In this document: positions 56,263 to 62,792 of the stretch, in pieces
Position numbering within the stretch: position 1 is the first letter of the stretch
Layout of the letters: the number at the start of each line of letters is the position of its first letter
Made by a program: the position numbers and the translations under genes
The notes under the pieces: generated by a model
Told to the model about the DNA's origin: nothing
The model's input: the letters and a program-made list of their open reading frames with translations, nothing else
The model's database searches: none
Assembly (NCBI RefSeq): GCF_012641745.1
Contig: NZ_WEHZ01000010.1
Coordinates: forward strand, 62,001 to 126,000
Direction of reading: 5' to 3'
DNA: 64,000 nucleotides
DNA from: Pseudoalteromonas peptidolytica
GTDB taxonomy: Bacteria > Pseudomonadota > Gammaproteobacteria > Enterobacterales > Alteromonadaceae

Positions 56263-57303
56263 TTATTCTAGTGACGCCAACATAGACTCGTTATATTCCA
56301 CGAGTACTTCTCCTGCTCTTACCTTTTCAACATAGTCTCCATTTGCAATAAAAGGTCGGCCAATTGCTAACAAGTCAAATTGGTCGTTTTCAATTGCTTT
56401 AGCACCAGTTTCCGCTGTATAACTGCCGACTCCTACAAGAGTTCCATCGTATACTTTGCGTAAATAAGCAGATGCACGTCCGTCTAAATAGTCAAACTCC
56501 ATAGCGTCATCAAAAATACCAAGATGTAAATAAGCAAGATTACGAGCGTTCAATTCGGTGATTAAGTAATCGAAAACGGCTCTGTCTCTTTTATCGCCCT
56601 CCATATTAAAGTAGGCACCAGGTGACACTCGTAAAGCAACTCTGTGCGAACCAATGCGCTCAATCACAGCATCTGTTACTTCCAGTGCAAAACGGCTCAT
56701 ATTTGCTGGTGTTTCACCGTACTCATCTGAGCGCTGGTTTGCTGCATAGTGTAGAAACTGATCAATCAAATACCCATTAGCACCATGGATTTCAACGCCA
56801 TCAAAACCCGCTTCAATGGCATTCTCTGCCGCCTTTGCATAATCATCAACTAACTGCTTAATGTCTGCTTTTGTTGCCGCTTTTGGAGTTTGATAAGTCA
56901 GCTCACGCATTCTAGGAACAGAGCCTTCAATACCAATTGCAGAAGGGGCTAGTACTTCTCCATCAAAAAAATGCGGATGCGCAACGCGCCCCACATGCCA
57001 TAACTGCGCAAACATTTTACCCCCTTCAGCATGCACAGCTTCTGTTACTTTTTTCCAGCCCGCAATTTGCGCTTGAGTGAACAGCCCTGGAGTATTCGGG
57101 TAACCTTGGCCATCAGGGCGAATAATCGTCGCTTCGCTAATGATCAAACCAGCTCCTGCACGCTTGGCGTAATATTTCACCATATCGGCTGTTGGCACGA
57201 GTTCATCATCAGCCATACAACGCGTTAGAGGTGCCATTAAAATGCGATTGTTCAATGTGATGCTGTCGTTGAGAGTTAGCGTCTCAAAAAGTACTTGGGT
57301 CAT
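56263..57303 (-). CDS. Old Yellow Enzyme family alkene reductase, NemA-like
   Basis: 346 residues from ATG 57303, with AGGAGA eight bases upstream; a 20-residue longer frame is rejected because it would cross the operator. FMN-binding and catalytic motifs: RILMAPLTRCMA (Thr and Cys near FMN), FAQLWHVGRVAHP, GFDGVEIHGANGYLIDQFLH (His and Asn that bind the carbonyl) and RPFIANGDYV. NAD(P)H-dependent reduction of activated alkenes or nitro esters is the family role. Divergent from a TetR regulator with two palindromes between, as in NemR-NemA. Confidence 0.93.
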   Translation of the reverse strand: MTQVLFETLTLNDSITLNNRILMAPLTRCMADDELVPTADMVKYYAKRAGAGLIISEATIIRPDGQGYPNTPGLFTQAQIAGWKKVTEAVHAEGGKMFAQLWHVGRVAHPHFFDGEVLAPSAIGIEGSVPRMRELTYQTPKAATKADIKQLVDDYAKAAENAIEAGFDGVEIHGANGYLIDQFLHYAANQRSDEYGETPANMSRFALEVTDAVIERIGSHRVALRVSPGAYFNMEGDKRDRAVFDYLITELNARNLAYLHLGIFDDAMEFDYLDGRASAYLRKVYDGTLVGVGSYTAETGAKAIENDQFDLLAIGRPFIANGDYVEKVRAGEVLVEYNESMLASLE

Positions 57304-57320
57304 TTGGGGATCTCCTTTTT

Positions 57321-57336
57321 TTGAATATACATTCAA
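57321..57336. promoter_or_regulatory. TetR operator palindrome 1
   Basis: TTGAAT-ATAC-ATTCAA is a perfect 6+6 inverted repeat with a 4-base spacer. It lies 18-33 bases upstream of the Old Yellow Enzyme start, next to its ribosome site, and shares its half-sites with palindrome 2. Confidence 0.7.
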
Positions 57337-57346
57337 GATATGTATT

Positions 57347-57364
57347 CTTGAATCATTATTCAAG
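57347..57364. promoter_or_regulatory. TetR operator palindrome 2
   Basis: CTTGAAT-CATT-ATTCAAG is a perfect 7+7 inverted repeat with a 4-base spacer. The centres of the two palindromes are 27 bp apart, about two and a half turns. Both lie between the divergent genes. Confidence 0.7.
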
Positions 57365-57413
57365 TAATTTCCTTTCTTTTATTTTTATTGCTACCATCAA
57401 ACCCAATGACATT

Positions 57414-57422
57414 TGTTATAAT
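57414..57422 (+). promoter_or_regulatory. Extended -10 promoter of the TetR gene
   Basis: TGTTATAAT (TG at 57414-57415, TATAAT at 57417-57422) is a perfect extended -10. Transcription would start near 57429, which supports the ATG at 57460 and rules out the upstream start at 57388. Confidence 0.6.
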
Positions 57423-57459
57423 GGCGGCGGAATTTGTAGTTGATAGCCATAGGTATGCA

Positions 57460-58044
57460 ATGAGAACAGCAGAGTTTAATAGAGAATCCGTATTAAGAAA
57501 TGCAATGCAAGCATTTATGACATACGGTTACAACAAAACCAGTATGCCCAAACTGACTGAAGTCACTGGGCTACACCCTGGCTCTATTTACTGTGCATTT
57601 AAAAACAAAAAGGGGTTGTTACTTGCTGCAATAGAACAATATCAGGCAGATAGACGAGCGCATTATCAGCAACTATTTGAAAACAGTACAAGCCTTCGCT
57701 GTGCACTTGAGCGTTTTTTGCAAGATCTAACCAATGAGTGTGTTGCCGACGAGTCAAAAAAAGTGTGCTTATTGACTAAAACGCTCAATGAAATTGGTGA
57801 ACAGGATAAAGAGATCCAAAGTGCACTAAGCACCCACTTGCAACAGTTTGAATCGTTGATAAAACAGCAGTTTTTGACTCCATGGCCTGATAGCGAAGTC
57901 ATGAGTGAGGAAGCTGCAACGAACAAAGCACGATTTTTTATTATGTGTGTTTACGGTATTCGAACATACTCTGCAACCCAATGTAACAGCGCTGAATTGC
58001 AAGCTCTCGCTGATCAAACCTTAGCCGCTTCCCTTAGCCCTTGA
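57460..58044 (+). CDS. TetR/AcrR family repressor, NemR-like
   Basis: 194 residues from ATG 57460 (MRTAEFNRESVLRNAMQAF), with AGGT six bases upstream. The helix-turn-helix is YGYNKTSMPKLTEVTGLHPGSIYCAFKNKKGLL at about 19-51. The C-terminal ligand domain has four cysteines (48 in the helix-turn-helix region, then about 92, 101 and 166). NemR senses electrophiles and hypochlorous acid through cysteine. That fits a reductase partner but is not proved. It is expected to bind the two palindromes at 57321-57364. Confidence 0.9.
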   Translation: MRTAEFNRESVLRNAMQAFMTYGYNKTSMPKLTEVTGLHPGSIYCAFKNKKGLLLAAIEQYQADRRAHYQQLFENSTSLRCALERFLQDLTNECVADESKKVCLLTKTLNEIGEQDKEIQSALSTHLQQFESLIKQQFLTPWPDSEVMSEEAATNKARFFIMCVYGIRTYSATQCNSAELQALADQTLAASLSP

Positions 58045-58125
58045 TAAGTAGACCAAGCTGATGTACCACCGTGCCAATATCCATTATCAGCAATTTGACT
58101 AAAGGCTTTGTATAATACGATTTTT

Positions 58126-58330
58126 ATACTAGTTATCTTTGTTACGCTGTCTATTTTGAAGGCGAGAAGACCTTGCTGCTAACTCCGCTCCCCCCTGTTG
58201 ACGCTGAGCTCACTATACCCATGTAGGCAGAAAAAACTTCTTATTTACTTGTTGTAAATAAGAAGTTTTTAACGCTGTTAGCGTCAGATTTACGCCTTCA
58301 AATTGAGCAATTATTAAAATTAATTGGTGC
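58126..58330 (+). repeat. ATACCAATT repeat copy with perfect 17-bp hairpin (R5)
   Basis: From a diverged left end (ATACTAGTTATCTT at 58126) with GGCGAGAAGACCTTG, through the middle module (inverted R1-like AACTCCGCT, ATGTAGGCAG), to AATTGGTGC at 58330. The hairpin is perfect: AAAAACTTCTTATTTAC (58232-58248), loop TTGTT, and its complement (58254-58270). The right arm GCGTCAGATTTACGCCTTC is present. It fills the main part of the 444-base gap 58045-58488, which holds no gene. Confidence 0.78.
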
Positions 58331-58488
58331 TAGTCGCTGTTTGCTAATATTAAGCGGGAAATTTTGTCACCTCTCCTTTTAATAGTATTAATTATCCACA
58401 GCACTGATAAGAGTGGCATTACATTTACCATTGTTGAACCGACTTACTCTGAGGTAAAATAGTCTTTCATTTACCATGAGCTTCGAAC

Positions 58489-58659
58489 ATGAATCGCAAA
58501 AAGAAAATTTACGAAACACTAAAGAAAAAAGACAAGCGTGCAAATGCTAAACTTCATAAAAGCAATAAGCCACGCTACATCTCAAAAGCTGAACGTGAGA
58601 AAATTGCAGCCCAACAAGATGCCAATGAAGCATCAAATAGTGACGAGGGCGAGCATTAA
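58489..58659 (+). CDS. DUF2986 mini-protein
   Basis: 56 residues, too short for most gene callers: MNRKKKIYETLKKKDKRANA then KLHKSNKPRYISKAERE and an acidic tail ending DEGEH. The basic start with KKDKRANAKLHKSNKPRYISKAER matches DUF2986, found in Shewanella, Vibrio and Pseudoalteromonas. The lysine-rich N-terminus suggests RNA or ribosome contact, but function is unknown. Its own promoter may lie in the 158-base stretch after repeat R5. Confidence 0.85.
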   Translation: MNRKKKIYETLKKKDKRANAKLHKSNKPRYISKAEREKIAAQQDANEASNSDEGEH

Positions 58660-58764
58660 TTGCTCCAGTTTTATATCAGTTGGTCTAACAGATTATGCTA
58701 ACGCTCCGAGAGCCGGAGTATTAAACACACAACTTTTCCAAAATACCTTTGTTCGGTGCCTGTA

Positions 58765-58815
58765 ATACCAATTTTCTTAATTAAGTGGTCTATTTAGAGG
58801 CGAGAAAATCTTGTC
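58765..58815 (+). repeat. Left-end fragment of ATACCAATT repeat (R6)
   Basis: ATACCAATTTTCTTAATTAA ... GAGGCGAGAAAATCTTG (58765-58815) equals the left 50 bp of R3 with only small changes; the rest of the element is missing. The remainder of 58660-58944 has no gene. Confidence 0.75.
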
Positions 58816-58944
58816 AAGTCGACATGCAGGAGCACGCATTGAATTTGAGAAAGTATCATCGTTGGTGATTAAAACTCAGTTTTAGACTTTTGCGACTAAA
58901 AAAGAGTGTAAGTGATATAAGTGATTAGTTCTAATCAGGAAGAA

Positions 58945-59035
58945 TGGCGGAGAGAGAGGGATTCGAACCCTCGATACGCTACAAACGTATACACGAGTTC
59001 CAGTCGTGCGCCTTCAGCCACTCAGCCATCTCTCC
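58945..59035 (-). tRNA. tRNA-Ser (GGA)
   Basis: The minus strand gives a 91-nt class II tRNA: acceptor GGAGAGA/TCTCTCC, discriminator G, encoded CCA, T-arm GGGTTCGAATCCC. The anticodon stem CACGA/TCGTG encloses CTGGAAC, giving GGA. A long variable arm (TATACG...CGTATC region) is present. It lies downstream of nadA on the same strand. Confidence 0.95.
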
Positions 59036-59124
59036 GCACTGAATTGCGGGGCTAATACTATGAAAAGCCTCGCACTTTATCAAGTAGTTTTTTACTTTTT
59101 GAATTTATCTGGCTATAAATCCAA

Positions 59125-60168
59125 CTACTTTGGTATTGAAGCTGAAAAATCTAGCATACGATTTAACGAACGTAGCGCACCTTCACGCAGTTCCATATCA
59201 ACAAAGACTTCTTTTCCTTTTGGACTGATAAGTGCTTCTTCAATTGCTTGTAAGCCGTTCATTGCCATCCAAGGACAGTGTGCACAGCTACGGCACGTTG
59301 CACCTTCACCAGCGGTGGGCGCTTCGAAGAACTCTTTTTCTGGGCAAAGCTGCTGCATCTTGTAGAAGATGCCGCGATCTGTCGCTACGATAAATTTTTG
59401 ATTCGGCATTTCTTGTGCCGCTTTAATTAACTGGCTTGTCGAGCCTACTGCATCTGCTAAATCTACAATTTCCGCAGGTGACTCAGGATGAACAAGCACA
59501 GCAGCATCCGGATGAAGCTGTTTCATGTCTCTTAGCGCTTTAGTTTTGAACTCGTCATGAACAATACAAGCGCCATTCCACATAATCATGTCCGCACCGG
59601 TTTTCTTTTGGATATAAGAGCCTAAGTGCTTATCTGGTCCCCAAATGATTTTCTCGCCTTGTTCGTCAAGGTGCTCAACAATTTCAAGTGCACAAGAGGA
59701 CGTTACGATCCAATCAGCTCTTGCTTTTACTGCAGTTGAAGTGTTTGCGTAAACAACGACTTTTCTATCTGGGTGCTGATCGCAAAATGCTGAAAATTCG
59801 TCAATTGGACAACCGACATCTAACGAGCAAGTTGCATCAAGTGTTGGCATAACAACTGTTTTGTGCGGCGTTAAGATCTTTGCTGTCTCGCCCATAAAAC
59901 GAACACCGGCAACAATGATCATATCCTTGTCTTCTTGCTTAGCACCAAAGCGTGCCATTTCTAAAGAGTCGGCCACACAGCCACCAGTTTCTTCAGCAAG
60001 TGCTTGGATCTCAGGATCTGTATAATAATGGGCAACGAGTACCGCATTTTTTTCAACTAACAGCGCTTTGATACGCGCTTTATACTCTGCTTTTTCTTCG
60101 ACGGTAAGAGGGGCAGGTTTTGGTGGGAAGATATAATCTTCCGGCATAATACGTTCAGCTAGACTCAT
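59125..60168 (-). CDS. nadA: Quinolinate synthase NadA
   Basis: 347 residues, the same length as Escherichia coli NadA. It condenses iminoaspartate with dihydroxyacetone phosphate to quinolinate in NAD synthesis and needs a [4Fe-4S] cluster. Cluster cysteine candidates: Cys114 (DATCSLDVG), Cys201 (NGACIVHD), and the C-terminal CRSCAHCPW. Substrate motifs are [22 protein letters not shown] and VHPESPAE. A tRNA-Lys array lies upstream on the same strand, matching the E. coli order. Confidence 0.97.
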   Translation of the reverse strand: MSLAERIMPEDYIFPPKPAPLTVEEKAEYKARIKALLVEKNAVLVAHYYTDPEIQALAEETGGCVADSLEMARFGAKQEDKDMIIVAGVRFMGETAKILTPHKTVVMPTLDATCSLDVGCPIDEFSAFCDQHPDRKVVVYANTSTAVKARADWIVTSSCALEIVEHLDEQGEKIIWGPDKHLGSYIQKKTGADMIMWNGACIVHDEFKTKALRDMKQLHPDAAVLVHPESPAEIVDLADAVGSTSQLIKAAQEMPNQKFIVATDRGIFYKMQQLCPEKEFFEAPTAGEGATCRSCAHCPWMAMNGLQAIEEALISPKGKEVFVDMELREGALRSLNRMLDFSASIPK

Positions 60169-60301
60169 TTCTCAACCACTAGTCCACATTGCATAATTAG
60201 ATGGAATTATACGAAAAATAGCGTATGAATCCTAGCGATTGTTTAACTCAAAGTGACGAGTTTAAGGAAGTAATTTGAATAATATATGAAGCTTGTGAGA
60301 A

Positions 60302-60377
60302 TGGTGGGTCATGATGGACTCGAACCATCGACCAATGGATTAAAAGTCCACTGCTCTACCAACTGAGCTAATGACCC
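60302..60377 (-). tRNA. tRNA-Lys (TTT), copy 8
   Basis: 76 nt with encoded CCA. Acceptor GGGTCAT/ATGACCC, anticodon loop CTTTTAA, T-arm GGTTCGAGTCC. Last copy in transcription order, nearest nadA. The spacer to the next copy differs from the 30-base spacers of the regular part. Confidence 0.97.
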
Positions 60378-60472
60378 GCTCAAGCATTTAAAATGCGAAT
60401 GATGCTTTTTAAGAAAAAGTTTAGCTCATCTTCCTGATTTACACTAAAAGATAAGTTTTCAAGCTTATAAAG

Positions 60473-60548
60473 TGGTGGGTCATGATGGACTCGAACCATC
60501 GACCAATGGATTAAAAGTCCACTGCTCTACCAACTGAGCTAATGACCC
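60473..60548 (-). tRNA. tRNA-Lys (TTT), copy 7
   Basis: Same 76-nt sequence as the other copies. It lies 95 bases from copy 8 and is separated from copy 6 by the insertion and tRNA remnant at 60549-60701. Confidence 0.97.
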
Positions 60549-60652
60549 GCTCAAGCATAAAAAGTGCCATTAATTCATCCTGAATGAGTGTTCCAACTCG
60601 TCGTCCTGACTCGTGTTCAAAAGCTGCGAAGCGAAGCTTCGGTCTTTTTCAC

Positions 60653-60671
60653 CCAACTGAGCTAATGACCT
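60653..60671 (-). pseudogene. tRNA-Lys remnant (5' part only)
   Basis: CCAACTGAGCTAATGACCT equals the 5' end of the tRNA-Lys copies with the first base changed (CCC to CCT on the plus strand). The normal 30-base spacer to copy 6 follows. The other three quarters of the tRNA are replaced by unrelated sequence. It is a broken array unit. Confidence 0.8.
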
Positions 60672-60701
60672 GCTCAAATGTGAATTCTAAAGCTTATAAC
60701 G

Positions 60702-60777
60702 TGGTGGGTCATGATGGACTCGAACCATCGACCAATGGATTAAAAGTCCACTGCTCTACCAACTGAGCTAATGACCC
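60702..60777 (-). tRNA. tRNA-Lys (TTT), copy 6
   Basis: Same 76-nt tRNA. Last of six copies in perfect 106-bp register. Confidence 0.97.
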
Positions 60778-60807
60778 GCTCAAATATGAATTCTAAAGCT
60801 CATAATG

Positions 60808-60883
60808 TGGTGGGTCATGATGGACTCGAACCATCGACCAATGGATTAAAAGTCCACTGCTCTACCAACTGAGCTAATGACCC
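60808..60883 (-). tRNA. tRNA-Lys (TTT), copy 5
   Basis: Same 76-nt tRNA in 106-bp register; the 30-base spacer toward copy 6 has AGCTCATAAT in place of AGCTTATAAC. Confidence 0.97.
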
Positions 60884-60913
60884 GCTCAAATACGAATTCT
60901 AAAGCTTATAAAA

Positions 60914-60989
60914 TGGTGGGTCATGATGGACTCGAACCATCGACCAATGGATTAAAAGTCCACTGCTCTACCAACTGAGCTAATGACCC
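60914..60989 (-). tRNA. tRNA-Lys (TTT), copy 4
   Basis: Same 76-nt tRNA in 106-bp register; the spacer toward copy 5 has TACGAATTC in place of TATGAATTC. Confidence 0.97.
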
Positions 60990-61019
60990 GCTCAAATATG
61001 AATTCTAAAGCTTATAACG

Positions 61020-61095
61020 TGGTGGGTCATGATGGACTCGAACCATCGACCAATGGATTAAAAGTCCACTGCTCTACCAACTGAGCTAATGACCC
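61020..61095 (-). tRNA. tRNA-Lys (TTT), copy 3
   Basis: Same 76-nt tRNA in 106-bp register with the standard spacer ending AAAGCTTATAACG. Confidence 0.97.
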
Positions 61096-61125
61096 GCTCA
61101 AATATGAATTCTAAAGCTTATAAAG

Positions 61126-61201
61126 TGGTGGGTCATGATGGACTCGAACCATCGACCAATGGATTAAAAGTCCACTGCTCTACCAACTGAGCTAATGACC
61201 C
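61126..61201 (-). tRNA. tRNA-Lys (TTT), copy 2
   Basis: Same 76-nt tRNA in 106-bp register with the standard spacer ending AAAGCTTATAAAG. Confidence 0.97.
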
Positions 61202-61231
61202 GCTCAAATATGAATTCTAAAGCTTATAAAG

Positions 61232-61307
61232 TGGTGGGTCATGATGGACTCGAACCATCGACCAATGGATTAAAAGTCCACTGCTCTACCAACTGAGCTA
61301 ATGACCC
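61232..61307 (-). tRNA. tRNA-Lys (TTT), copy 1
   Basis: First copy in transcription order, next to the array promoter. Same 76-nt tRNA; its 5' flank (ACTTTACACAG) is unique. Confidence 0.97.
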
Positions 61308-61347
61308 ACTTTACACAGCAGTTTTTTGTTACCAATCGCCTGCTGCG

Positions 61348-61382
61348 GGCGCTTATAATACTTATTTAAATTTTGAGTGCAA
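61348..61382 (-). promoter_or_regulatory. Promoter of the tRNA-Lys array
   Basis: On the minus strand TTGCAC (61382-61377), 16-base spacer, TATTAT (61360-61355), then a GC-rich discriminator GCGCCCGC before the expected start. GC-rich discriminators mark stringent-controlled stable RNA promoters. It lies 40-75 bases upstream of the first tRNA. Confidence 0.65.
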
Positions 61383-61456
61383 CTGAAATAGCTAGTTTTT
61401 TTCACTTTTTATGACTAAGCGCCTAATTTTAAGGCACTCAGCTCAAAAAGTGATAA

Positions 61457-62206
61457 TTACATCTTAGCTAAACGCTCTGTTGCCAATTTTGCAGGAGTCG
61501 TACTTGGATACTCTTTAATCAATTTATTTAAGAGCGTTTTGGCTTCAGTTGTTTTACCTTGCTCATTAAGTATCGTTCCTAGCTTTAACATAGCCTCTGG
61601 GCGCTTGTTTGACTCAGGAAAGTTCGTTACAACTGTCTCAAAGTGAGATTTTGCATCGCTACTTTTCGTTTTAATTAAGAATAGCTGCCCTAGCCAATAA
61701 TGCGCATTAGGAACATAAACTGAATTTGGGTATGTCTGTAAAAAACGTTGGAACTCTGGTATCGCGGCATCATAGCGCTTATCCTTCATGATCATGTTTA
61801 CTGCACGATCATAAGCTTCATTCTCAGACAAATTACTACTAAACGCTTGTTCAGGGGTAATATCTGTTGTCGCGGTGCTTGTCTGAGACTGATCATAGGC
61901 CTGACTAACCCGGTTTTCAATTTCCTGATAGAGCTCACGTTGACGTTGCAAGACTTTTTCCAGTTTATAGCTTTGTTCTTCAGTTACACCACGAACTTGA
62001 CTTACTTCCTCTTGCAACAGGTTGAGTTGCTGCTGGAGCTCTGCTTGTAGCAGGTTTCGGGTTCTCATCATACTTTCTAATTGAGAGATCCGTTCTTCAA
62101 TTGTTTGATCTGAATTTGCAGCTTCTGAAACAGGAGCGGGAGCAGCCCAAACTTGGGCGCTCCCGCTCATGAGAAAGAATGCTGCCAAAATAGTATTCGG
62201 CTTCAT
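61457..62206 (-). CDS. cpoB: Cell division coordinator CpoB
   Basis: 249 residues. CpoB (YbgF) links the Tol-Pal machine with PBP1B during septation. Signal peptide ends near AQVWAAPA. A coiled-coil stretch (about 35-95, ISQLESMMRTRNLLQAELQQ and following) drives trimerisation. Three TPR-like repeats fill the C-terminal half (AYDRAVNMIMKDKRYDAAIPEFQRFLQTYP, NAHYWLGQLFL, KLGTILNEQGKT). It follows pal by 12 bases in the tol-pal operon. Confidence 0.95.
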   Translation of the reverse strand: MKPNTILAAFFLMSGSAQVWAAPAPVSEAANSDQTIEERISQLESMMRTRNLLQAELQQQLNLLQEEVSQVRGVTEEQSYKLEKVLQRQRELYQEIENRVSQAYDQSQTSTATTDITPEQAFSSNLSENEAYDRAVNMIMKDKRYDAAIPEFQRFLQTYPNSVYVPNAHYWLGQLFLIKTKSSDAKSHFETVVTNFPESNKRPEAMLKLGTILNEQGKTTEAKTLLNKLIKEYPSTTPAKLATERLAKM

Positions 62207-62218
62207 AATAACTCTTTC

Positions 62219-62752
62219 TTAGTACACTAATACCGCACGACGGTTTTTAGCAAATGCTTCTTCTGTACGAGACTTAACCATAGGCTTTTCTTCACCGTAG
62301 CTCACGACTGAAATCTGGCTATCTGAAACACCTAAGCTTTGCAGGTACTTAGCAACTGACTTACCGCGGCTTTCACCAAGAGCAATATTGTACTCAGGTG
62401 TACCACGCTCATCCGCATGACCTTCTACAAGAACTTTTACACTTGGGTTTTTAACCAAGAAGTCAGCATGTGCTTGAAGTAGCTCTGCATATTTGCTTTG
62501 AATTGTAGATTTATCAAAATCAAAGTAAACAATTTGCTCTTGGCGTAACGCTTCATATTTTTCGCGTAGCTTCTCTTCAGCCGACTTTTCGCGAGACATT
62601 GTGTTTACGTCTACAGTGTTGCTCTCTGTGGTTGCCGCTCTGTTACTCTCATTAGCCGCACCTTCGTCAACACTTGAAGAAGAGCTACATGCTGCAAGTG
62701 TCATCACAGGCAACGCGACCATTAAAGCTTTTAAAGTTTTGTTAAGTTGCAT
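62219..62752 (-). CDS. pal: Peptidoglycan-associated lipoprotein Pal
   Basis: 177 residues. Lipobox TLAAC (Cys22), followed by a Ser-rich linker. The OmpA-like domain holds IVYFDFDKSTIQSKYAELL and the peptidoglycan motif LVEGHADERGTPEYNIALGESR. It anchors the outer membrane to the wall and is cycled by TolB. It lies between tolB and cpoB. Confidence 0.97.
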   Translation of the reverse strand: MQLNKTLKALMVALPVMTLAACSSSSSVDEGAANESNRAATTESNTVDVNTMSREKSAEEKLREKYEALRQEQIVYFDFDKSTIQSKYAELLQAHADFLVKNPSVKVLVEGHADERGTPEYNIALGESRGKSVAKYLQSLGVSDSQISVVSYGEEKPMVKSRTEEAFAKNRRAVLVY

Positions 62753-62792
62753 CGAGTATGTTCCTATATCTTTATAAATCTAACCAGCAAAA

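Larger units (their letters stand above)
60671..61307 (-). repeat. Tandem 106-bp tRNA-Lys array
   Basis: Six tRNA-Lys genes start exactly every 106 bp (76 tRNA + 30 spacer GCTCAAATATGAATTCTAAA...). Spacers differ at only a few bases. The tRNAs look identical. The pattern indicates tandem duplication of one unit followed by homogenisation. Confidence 0.9.

Noticed and set aside
60584..60766. 60-aa plus-strand ORF
   Set aside because: It runs antisense across a tRNA-Lys gene and a tRNA remnant.
60302..61307. CRISPR-like regular spacing
   Set aside because: The repeats are tRNA-Lys genes with near-identical spacers; no unique spacers and no cas genes.
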